Shown here: positions 54,863 to 64,000 of the stretch, in pieces
Numbering within the stretch: the first letter of the stretch is position 1
Layout of the letters: each line of letters starts with the position of its first letter
Program-made: the position numbers and the translations under genes
The notes under the pieces: model-generated
What the model was told of the DNA's origin: nothing
What the model saw: only the letters and a program-made list of their open reading frames with translations
The model's database searches: none
Source of the DNA: Alnus glutinosa
Taxonomy: Eukaryota; Streptophyta; Magnoliopsida; Fagales; Betulaceae
Assembly (NCBI RefSeq): GCF_958979055.1
Contig: NC_084895.1
Location: forward strand, 2,132,501-2,196,500
DNA length: 64,000 nucleotides
Direction: 5' to 3'

Positions 54863-55734
54863 TTTTTTTTTTTCTGCTATGCGGGTGTGCTGTCCTTTCT
54901 ACAAGGTGGACCCATGCAGAATAAGAGTAGAGTTTGAATTCTGGGTTTTGTTCGGGTTGAATTCGGGTATAGGAAAAAAAAAACCGAGTAGAATCTTGGT
55001 TCTACTCGGTTCCCAAACACCATAAGCGACATCACACATTCAATAGGCGTGATCGCTCGCAAGTCAATAAAGATCTTTTTTGCGATTATTTTATTTTATT
55101 TTATTATTATTTTTTTTTTTACAACTTGTTAAGTAAGTTACTTATTTAATAAGTTATATATATATATTTATTATTAAAAAAACTGGGATATTACACAGGT
55201 CCTGCGGGTTTTGCTCAACCTTACTTAGGATGCTTACATATGGTGTTACTATTGATTTTATGGATGAATACTTGAAAATTGGAGAACTCACTGTAATAGA
55301 GTGTAACGCTCTAGCGTTTATTTAAAAGAGGTAGAGTGATTGGAGAGATTGCAATGGATTTTTTTTTTTCTTCTTCTTCTTTTCTTTTTCTATATATATG
55401 CTTAATGATCACCACATAAAAATAAATAAATAAAATAAAAAACCTTATTAAAAATACCACGATACTATATCATCGTAAAATCCCAGTTGAAAGAGTTGTA
55501 TTTAAATTATGGTAAGGTGATAGATTGTAAGAGCCCGTTTTGGTTTGCGATTTCAAAAAGTACGATTTAAAATAGTAATTTAAAAATGTGCGATTTGAGA
55601 GAATTTTTTGATTTTATAATAATTCAATTGAGTCTTTTGCATAATAAGCAAGCCTATTTATAGAAGAGAAATACTTGTAGAGAAAGTAATCTTAATTCTA
55701 ATAGTAATAGTAAACATATTCCTTAAAAGGAAAA
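54863..55734. other. Unique spacer between units A and B
   Basis: No gene recognised. It includes a fragment of the MITE type found in intron 3 of the dioxygenases (about 55535-55610, TTTGCGATTTCAAAAAGTAC) and AT-rich low-complexity DNA. Confidence 0.45.
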
Positions 55735-56699
55735 TAAACCAAGAATGGACATACCTTTTTTTTGTCAGTTGGCTCTAAAAACTAAAAGTAGCCAAGACTT
55801 TGTTCCATTCGTCAGATACCTCTGTCCCCCAAAAGTTTATTCTGTTAACGTCATGGCTGATAAATGCAGTCACTTGACTCCAATATATTATTTTATTTGC
55901 ACAATTGTTGCATGTCCATCAAAGATATATGCAGAATTGCAGATATTAATGGCGAGAATATTTTCCTCCACAAAGTTTATTCTGTTAACGTCATGGCTGA
56001 TAAATGCAATCACATGACTCCAATATATTATTTGCACAATTGTTGCATGTCCATTAAAGATATATGCAGATATTAATGGCGAGAATATTTTCCTCCACAA
56101 ACACAGGATTTAATCCCGTCTTGTCTTCTTATTCATAATTTCTCACCTGTCCTCTTCCCAAATCTTGATCCGTTTTGGTAGCAGCTCTACTGCCCCACCT
56201 ATTTTCTGCTTTCGTGATAGGGTTTTGTCCATTTCTTTGTCTTCACCCTTTTTCAGCACTCCAGTTCTTTCCCAAAAAAAATCTAATTATGTGAGTATTA
56301 GTGATTAAAATAATAATATAATTAATTAATATATTTGGATCTATAATTGATGTGCAAAGTGCTGGGTTTTGCTTGAGTTTGATATTTATATATTGTAGCC
56401 TTTGGATTGAATGTGTAACAATTGTTTGGGTATCTCTGATGCTATGTAATCGACTGGGAGTTGGGCGTTGAGTTCAGTCTTGAGTTTTGGTTAATTCTTG
56501 GAGCAAATTTGCGGTTGATTTTGTGGGTGGTTTGAGAAGTCTTGGGTTATTTCTAATTTTGGAAGTCTCTTGATTTTTGTTTGTTGATGAAATTTTGGTA
56601 AATGACCGAATGGGTTTTGCAAATCTTTGGTTTGATGAAAGATCTTGTGTTATCTTGTTTTTTAACAGTTTAGTTCTACAAAAGTGTTGTTTGCAGATG

Positions 56700-57290
56700 A
56701 TTTTGCTGCACTTTATTCCAATTTTATTAAACTGGAGATTTTTGTATTGTGTTCAATTATTTCTTTTGATATCTATTGTCGTTGATTCTTTAGCTAAATC
56801 TTCAAGATCAGCTTTTCTTGCTAAATCCTCGGGTATTTCTACCTTTGGTCATTGAATAATATTAATATCCTGTTTTATAGCCAAATCATTGGGAATTTCA
56901 CACTGGGAATATGGATATGGATATTTTGCTTGAATATTGTGTATCTGACCATTCAATTGAACAAGCTAACTATTATGAATTAATGACAATCTGAATATCT
57001 AGATTCATATTTGGTGCAACTTTGAGCATTCATGGTATGAATGCATAATTGAATGGCGCAACAGACAAAACATGGGTAGATTTGAATTTTGACTCAATTA
57101 ATCATGTTGCTATGTGATCACACTGGGGAGAAAGGGAAAGATTCGTAGTATATGGATATTTTGTTTATCGTTTTTGGTTTCAAGATTGGTAGGAATATGT
57201 GGATGAGGTACAACTGTCATCAAACATAAAGAAATCTACTTTGCTTGAACATAGTGAATTTGACCACTCAATTGATCAACAAACCAACTA
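56700..57290 (-). pseudogene. Degraded pararetrovirus-like block in unit B
   Basis: Counterpart of 50706-51260, with the same IPxxLAxKxDI motifs in broken minus-strand frames. Confidence 0.45.
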
Positions 57291-58854
57291 CCATGAATTG
57301 TTGTGGAGAATTATGCTTCGTTTGTTTTGATGTAAAATGATTTTCGTGGTAAAATAGATTTAGGAAAGTCATTTTTTTTAAAAATATTTTTCACCGAAAG
57401 CATTTTTTGGTGTTTGGCGCGTATGAAAAATCACAAATGTTTTTTTATATTTTTATTTAATCATATTAATCTATAAAAATCAATTTTTATTCAAAACATA
57501 TAAATATTAATGTAAAATAATATAAAAATTATCAGTGACGAGATTCCGTCACTGCCCGACAAGATTTCGGCCGAAATCCAGACAGCCATCGTAAACCTCT
57601 TGAAGACATTGTATCTTTTGTTTACCAAACTCACAAAAGGCAAGGTTTTCTTTTACATGATTCCTCCTACAAGCACCAATCTCACCAACATTTCCATGAA
57701 TTGAGTGTAAAATTTTCAAAAGAAAGAACAATAAATTTGAATACAAAATAATATATAAATTTGAACAGAAATAAAAATAAAAAAACAAAAATTGTATACA
57801 AATGGGTAAGAGATAGTTAAAGGATAAATGCTTAACGTACATGTACCTATATTTTGACTCAACAGCATAAACAAAACCTAACCAACAAAACAATCCATCA
57901 TATCCCAACCATATATAATACCACTTCCTCCCACTACAAAATACTTTGTTCTATAAAAAATTAACAATAATATTAATATGATTAATACTCGGTACCAAAA
58001 ACAACGTAGCTCTCTCGCTCACCATTATTTCCTTGAATTTATTGTCAAATTTACAAAAGAACAGAACCACAAACAATAAAAAGCCAAAAAAAAAATAATG
58101 AAAAATACTAAAATATATAGAAAAGGAGTTCCTTTTCCGTATACTTTTCTCCGTTCCAATAAAATTCATAAGTATAGGAAAAAAAATCCTATCAAATAGA
58201 GATTTTTTCGACGTAAAATAAATTACTTTTAGAACAAAAGTTAAAAATAATTTAAAAATTAGAAGGGAAAGGCAAAATATGGAATTTTAGGAACCACATA
58301 AAATAAAGACAAACAAATGGATTATTTACCATTCTATTTGAACACGACCTCTGCAAACACATTTTCCAAAACCCAATCAAAACTAATACTAATCTAACAG
58401 AAAATTAACTGTCTTTTCCATACACTTTTTTTTTTTTTTTTGGTTCCAATGAAATTCATAGGTATAGGAAGAATTCCTATTAAATAGATATTTTTTCTTT
58501 TGATCATCATTCGCATATATAACATAAGAGAAAATACTTTTAGAACAGAAGTAATAATTAATTTAAAAATTAAAACAAATAAATAAGGACAAAAAAAATT
58601 GAATCCAAAGCACAAAATCACAAAAAATAAAGACAAACAAACAGATTATTTACCATTCTCTCTGAACACGACCCTTGCAAACACAATTTCAACCCAATCA
58701 AAATTAATACTAATATAATAGAAATTAAATTTCTTTTCTGTACACTTTTTTACGTTCCAATGAAATTTATAGGTATAAAAAGAAGTTTTGTCATATAGAT
58801 ATGTTTTCTTTCAACCATCTTTCGCATATATAACGTAAAAAAATTACTTTCATA

Positions 58855-58886
<32 letters not shown>

Positions 58887-59459
58887 ATAAATTATAACAA
58901 AAAATAAGAACCAAAACAAAAGAAGATATGAAAATCTCTTCCTCACCATCATTTTCAGAATTCAGAGTAAAATTTACCAAAAAAATAATATACAAATTAG
59001 AACAAAAAATAAGGACACTAATAAAAAACAGAAGAACATAACCACATAAAATAAAAACAAAAAAAGGAAACGATGAAAAATAGTAATATAATATAAAATA
59101 AATGTCTTTTCTGTGTTCTTTTCTAAGTTTCAATGAAAAGAACACGAAAAATTTGAGAAGTAGTGGATAAGAAAAAAGAAATAAACAGGCTGTGGATATA
59201 TGAACAAATGGTAAAAATCTGTAATTGTTTTTTTATGTATGCGATGTTTACATTTAAGTGTGTATAAAAACTGAAAAGACATTTTGTACGTAATGGAGCG
59301 ATTTCTAATGGAGCGCAAGTTTTGGAGTTAAAAGAGACACTTCTTTTTATCTCGAATTAGTTCACTACCACGTCTAAATTGTGTATTGTATTTAATTTCA
59401 AATATTTGGTTCACAAATGGCAGTTATGGTACAATTATTTTTTAGGAAAAAAAAAACTG

Positions 59460-59527
59460 ATTTTACACGTGCGCACACACACACACACACACACGATATA
59501 TGTTGTAAATATATCCAAAGAAAATAT

Positions 59528-59566
<39 letters not shown>

Positions 59567-59760
59567 AGGCTGTGCCCTTCATGCATGTCTCCTCCTCACA
59601 CACACACACACACGAGTTAAGGCTGTGCCCTTCACGCATGTCTCACACACATACACACACGAACGACTTGTGTTGTTTTCCAAAGAAAGGAGGAGGGGGA
59701 GGAGGGGGAGGAGGGGGGTCTGAGTTGAGGTTGTGCCCTTCACGCATGTCTCCTCCTTCC
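59460..59760. repeat. (CA)n microsatellites interleaved with a minisatellite
   Basis: Four (AC)n runs at about 59466-59495, 59530-59563, 59597-59613 and 59645-59660. Interspersed are three or four copies of the phrase CTGTGCCCTTCACGCATGTC (about 59570, 59622, 59733) followed by TCCTCC. A GGAGG-rich run lies at 59688-59720. Hypervariable-looking DNA; no gene. Confidence 0.85.
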
Positions 59761-60370
59761 CCTAGCTTTTAGTTTTTTTTTTTTTTAGGTTTAGATTTTT
59801 ATTTTTGTTACCAGGTGTAGTTAAACTTTCAACTAAGATTGAGGATGAAGCATCACCATTGAAGAGCAACAGTATTTTCTTGTGAGTTTATACTATCTGA
59901 TTTTGTGAATTTTGATTTTTAATTGTTTTACTTAAAGTCAATTATTGAGATGATTCTTAGATATCATTGTAATTTATGGATGCATGTGATGACTTGAGAT
60001 AGTTTCATTTAATTGTTTGCTTGGTTTTTATTTATCAAAACGTTGGATATTCATTATATTTTGTTCTACGGATACATTTGATAATTTGGTTTAAACTTGA
60101 TATCTTTTGTGATTTGTGCAAAGAATTGATTCATTTAATGATCTAATTAATTTTTGAAACATAGTAGAACATACATAAGATTTGTATAGTAAAAACTTCA
60201 AATGTGTATTGATAAACATGACAATATGTTATTATGGTTTGGTGGGTGTGGATTCTTAAACTTTAGAACCCTATCTTTTGATTATTTTTACTTTGTTTAG
60301 TTTATGTTTTCTTTTGCTTAAAAGCCCCAAAATTTGAAACTAGTTAAAATATAATTAGTTTAAATAGAAG

Positions 60371-60836
60371 TTAATTTTTGCAACACAATTTTCCGTAGAT
60401 TCGACCTCGCATTTGCATATACACTATATTGCAAACGATTTGTGCGCTTGCGAGTAATTTAAAACTCACAACATGCAACACCTGCATGAAATCTTGAGGA
60501 ATGAATTCCTGCTTATTTGTATTCTTGGGAATTTCTTCCACTTTCATATCTTTCAGATTTAAATCCTGCTTTGTAGTTTTACTTTCTTTGAAGTTGGTTT
60601 TATGTTCCCCAACGGATGACCCAGTATCTTGAAAGATACCTACGAGATCACATTGAGCTAATGCCATATATTTTTGGTGCAAGATATATTTCGAATTTCT
60701 TAATGCCATTTTTGACAGCTAAGAATTCTTTCTCATTAGTATGATAATTCTTTTCAGCATCTTTGAAAATATCGTTTAGTTGATCGTCAGTGGTGACTTC
60801 GAATTCTTCTTCAAGTCCTTTTCTGATTTCACTCAT
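60371..60836 (-). pseudogene. Pararetrovirus-like polyprotein fragment with an internal RNase H deletion
   Basis: The minus strand matches the 601-codon remnant in two parts. One part begins at the common start MSEIRKGLEEEFEV and runs to FEIYLAPK (60836 to about 60665). The other resumes at ALAQCDLVGIFQDT and runs to FIPQDFMQVLH (about 60660 to 60475). The roughly 360 bp between them in the longer copy, holding the TDN and HIAGT parts of RNase H, are missing. Here the NEKE motif keeps the Glu that is Lys in the other copy. It ends left at a junction near 60475. Confidence 0.65.
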
Positions 60837-61170
60837 GCCGGTAGTAAAGACTTTTGTTCTCCTCGGGTGTTTCTACCTTTGGTATTTGGATATTATTAAT
60901 ATCCTGTTTTATAGCCAAATCATTGGGAATTAATTTCACACGGGGGAATATGGATATGGATATTTTGCTTGAACATAGTGTGTATCTGATCATTCAATTG
61001 AACAAATCAATTACCATGAATTAATGTGGAGAATTATTGACAATTTGAATATCTGCATTCATATTTGGTGCAACTTTAAGCATTATTGGTATGAATGCAT
61101 AATTGACTGGGCCTACAAACAAGACATGGGTAGATTTGAATTGAACTCAATTCATCTTGTTGCCATGTGA

Positions 61171-61755
61171 TCACATTGATGAGAGGTTTTCATGCTTCTA
61201 GGAGAAAAACTCATAATGTTTCCAAATCTTCTTCTTCATTTCTTTGTCTCTTTTTTATTCTTTGTTTATCTGTTTATTTCATCAATTCTAAGAAAACAAC
61301 AAGATTAGTAGCATTTAAAATCCGTAATAGTAAGTCGCAAAAGGTATCATCAGCTTTCTTCTTCATTTGCTGTAGACACACTCAGAGCAAAATCATAGGA
61401 TACTTGACATACTGAATGAATCAAGAAATGGTCGTGGTGATAAACCTAACTATAGAAATCAGACCTTTATAGAAAGGGATAGCAAGTATATAGCTTTATA
61501 GCTCAGCCTGCTTATGTTTCATGCCCCTATATTAGAAGAGCCTACGAGCTCATAAATTGATTATAACAGCTGTTATCTCAGATAAGACCTTTCTATTGTG
61601 TTCAATTATGTCTTTTGATATCTCTAGTCGTTGATGAAACTTTGATAAGTCAAATAATAGAATTTTATACATGAATGAAGCATTGAAAAAAGCATATTGA
61701 AGAAAGAAACTGCATGTAATAGCTAGTTTGAAGCATTTCAACTGAATTTAGAGTT
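61171..61755. repeat. Second copy of the 48.9-49.5 kb segment
   Basis: Almost identical to 48890-49490. It joins unit B's degraded viral block at about 61170 to unit C. Confidence 0.75.
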
Positions 61756-61756
61756 A

Positions 61757-63380
61757 AACCAAGAATGGACATACCTTTTTTTGTCAGTTGGCTCTAAAAA
61801 CTAAAAGTAGCCAAGACTTTGTTCCATTCGTCAGATACCTCTGTCCCCCAAAAGTTTATTCTGTTAACGTCATGGCTGATAAATGCAGTCACTTGACTCC
61901 AATATATTATTTTATTTGCACAATTGTTGCATGTCCATCAAAGATATATGCAGAATTGCAGATATTAATGGCGAGAATATTTTCCTCCACAAAGTTTATT
62001 CTGTTAACGTCATGGCTGATAAATGCAATCACATGACTCCAATATATTATTTGCACAATTGTTGCATGTCCATTAAAGATATATGCAGATATTAATGGCG
62101 AGAATATTTTCCTCCACAAACACAGGAATTAATCCCGTCTTGTCTTCTTATTCATAATTTCTCGCCTGTCCTCTTCCCAAATCTTGATCCGTTTTGGTAG
62201 CTCTTCTACTGCCCCACCTATTTTCTGCTTTCGCGATAGGGTTTTGTCCATTTCTTTGTCTTCACCCTTTTTCAGCACTCCAGTTCTTTCCCAAAAAAAA
62301 AATCAAATTATGTGAGTATTAGTGATTAAAATAATAATATAATTAATTAATATATTTGGATCTATAATTGATGTGCAAAGTGCTGGGTTTTGCTTGAGTT
62401 TGATATTTATATATTGTAGCCTTTGGATTGAATGTGTAACAATTGTTTGGGTATTTCTGATGCTGTGTAATCGATCGACTGGGAGTTGGGCGTTGTGTTT
62501 AGTCTTGAGTTTTGGTTAATTCTTGAGCAAATTTGCGGTTGATTTTGTGGGTGGTTTGAGAAGTCTTGGGTTATTTCTAATTTTGGGAGTCTCTTGATTT
62601 TTGTTTGTTGATGAAATTTTGGTAAATGACCGAATGGGTTTTGCAGATCTTTGGTTGGATGAAAGATCTTGTGTTATCTTGTTTTTTAACAGTTTAGTTC
62701 TACAAAAGTGTTGTTCGCAGATGATTTTGCTGCACTTTATTCCAATTTTATTAAACTGGAGATTTTTGTATTGTGTTCAATTATTTCTTTTGATATCTAT
62801 TGTCGTTGATTCTTTAGCTAAATCTTCAAGATCAGCTTTTCTTGCTAAATCCTCGGGTATTTCTACCTTTGGTATTTAGATAATATTAATATCCTGTTTT
62901 ATAGCCAAATCATTGGGAATTTCACACTGGGAATATGGATACGGATATTTTGCTTGAACATCGTGTATCTGACCATTCAATTGAACAAGCCAACTATTAT
63001 GAATTAATGACAATTTGAATACCTACATTCATATTTGGTGCAACTTTGAGCATTTATGGTATGAATGCATAATTGAATGGTGCAACAGACAAAACATGGG
63101 TAGATTTGAATTTTGACTCAATTAATCATGTTGCTATGTGATCACACCGGGGAGAAAGGGAAAGATTCGTAGTATATGGATATTTTGTATATTGTTTTTG
63201 GTTTCAAGATTGGTAGGAATATGTGGATGAGGTACAACTGTCATCAAACATAAAGAAATCTACTTTGCTTGAACATAGTGAATTTGACCACTCAATTGAT
63301 CAACAAACCAACTACCATGAATTGTTGTGGAGAATTATGCTTTGTATGTTTTGATGTAAAATGATTTTCGTGGTAAAATA
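61757..63380. repeat. Segmental repeat unit C, truncated by an LTR retrotransposon
   Basis: Collinear with units A and B for about 1.6 kb. It stops inside the MITE-end region (TGATTTTCGTGGTAAAATA), where the copia LTR begins at 63381. It contains the viral block (62720-63330) and, unlike unit A, no solo LTR. Confidence 0.8.
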
Positions 63381-63744
63381 TGTTAGAAGATATGAAGGGC
63401 TAGAATATATGGAAAGTATATTATACTTTCCATATATTCCATATTTGATTGATATTGTAATATTCTACATTGATGGTGTGTTGTAATCAAATTATGGGGA
63501 TTTAATTACTATATTTGATGAGAATTTGATTATCATATTTGTATTTACTTTACACCCTATAAATAGGGACCTCTGTATTGTAAACAATTAAGCAATAAAG
63601 AAGCACAATGTAGTCTATTATAAGCTTCCGCTTTCTCTCTTCCTCTCTCTATTTCTATCTCTTTCTTACATAAAATTCTCTTGTCTTTATTCTATTATTC
63701 TACTATTTGTCTTTAAGTTTTCCATCCTATCATATTTTCTTTCA
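63381..63744 (+). mobile_element. 5' LTR of a Ty1/copia-type retrotransposon
   Basis: 364 bp, beginning TGTTAGAAGATATG and ending TTTCTTTCA. It has a CTATAAATAGGGACC promoter box at about 63558, GCAATAAAG at about 63592 as poly(A) signal, and an inner palindrome GGAAAGTATATTATACTTTCC (63411-63431 region). The primer-binding site follows at once, so this is the 5' end of an element that continues beyond the window. No internal coding sequence lies in the 255 bases seen after it. Confidence 0.85.
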
Positions 63745-63756
63745 TGGTATCAGAGC
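63745..63756 (+). other. tRNA-Met primer-binding site of the copia element
   Basis: TGGTATCAGAGC directly after the LTR, complementary to the 3' end of initiator tRNA-Met, as is typical for copia elements. Confidence 0.85.
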
Positions 63757-64000
63757 TATAGGCTAACGCCAGTGTTTCATCTAATGGTCTTGTAAAATTT
63801 TTTTTTTGTTTTCTTATATTTCATTTTTCTCTTGATAGTCATTATTTTGCAGATCTCCTCACCATAAATTTTGTGTATTATTGACAAAAAAAAAAAAAAA
63901 AAAAAATCTCCTTTCCCCGCAGATGTCTTTTCTTTTTGTATTGTTGTTCCTTTTTTTTTTTTAATTCCCATAAAAAAAAAAAAAAAAAAAAAATCTCACT
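63757..64000 (+). other. Leader of the copia element, cut by the window end
   Basis: T-rich and A-rich low-complexity leader. No gag start is visible before the window ends. Confidence 0.5.

Larger units (their letters stand above)
55735..61170. repeat. Segmental repeat unit B
   Basis: Collinear with unit A from 49487, including the doubled CATGGCTGATAAATGCA segment, the viral block, the MITE end at about 57315 and the 310-340 bp tandem repeats (58140-59160). It differs by an extra microsatellite region (59460-59760), a host-like spacer (59760-60370) and a deleted polyprotein fragment (60371-60836), all missing from unit A. Confidence 0.8.

Noticed and set aside
59379..59772. His/Thr-repeat ORFs
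   Set aside because: Translations of CA microsatellite; no protein evidence.

Overview
This is an AT-rich plant nuclear window. The genes have GT-AG introns, the intergenic space is packed with transposable elements, and the recognisable proteins (an SRG1-like dioxygenase, a plant PHD-finger protein, U-box and PPR pieces, a WCRKC thioredoxin-like exon) point to a eudicot. Species is not determinable from the sequence alone; a woody eudicot is only a guess. I found no tRNA or rRNA genes.

About 1-31 kb: three direct copies of one four-exon gene for an SRG1-like 2-oxoglutarate/Fe(II)-dependent dioxygenase, all on the plus strand (4968-11166, 13199-17451, 24943-29446). Copies 2 and 3 each read as an intact 365-residue protein with all iron and 2-oxoglutarate ligands. 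Copy 1 carries an 8-bp insertion in exon 3 that removes the distal iron histidine and the RxS motif, so it is called a pseudogene. Copies 1 and 3 also share about 3 kb of upstream DNA, including an orphan exon of a WCRKC thioredoxin-like gene, and are the closest pair. The introns share old MITEs and are individually interrupted by newer insertions: two non-LTR retroelements with 9-bp and 12-bp target-site duplications (TSDs) in intron 1 of copy 1. A third non-LTR insertion with a 16-bp TSD lies downstream of copy 2, a solo LTR lies upstream of copy 3, and a hAT-type MITE lies upstream of copy 1.

About 30.8-38.6 kb: a mosaic. It holds a rearranged inverted piece of the 38.2-38.7 kb junction, a decayed Mutator-like (MULE) transposase, a hAT-type element with an exact 8-bp TSD, joined fragments of a U-box E3 ligase gene and a PPR gene, one gypsy-type LTR with a primer-binding-like site, and a 2.9-kb solo LTR.

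38,607-43,595: a roughly 5-kb CACTA-type element. It has CACTACA/TGTAGTG ends, subterminal repeats built on a GAGCCGTTTT core, and a GATCGATC-rich array. It carries five consecutive exons of a host PHD-finger gene. It sits inside pararetrovirus-like DNA; a related site without the element is present at 47,988.

About 43.6-63.4 kb: decayed endogenous pararetrovirus-like (Caulimoviridae-type) sequence, mainly minus strand. It includes an RNase H-bearing polyprotein remnant (44086-45891), a broken coiled-coil-like ORF, and an unusual 411-residue ORF made of six 67-residue repeats alternating in two types, (AB)x3. Further right are three direct copies of a segmental unit with about 6 kb spacing (starts near 49487, 55735 and 61757) that contain degraded viral blocks. 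The window ends in a well-formed copia-type 5' LTR with a tRNA-Met primer-binding site (63381-63756).
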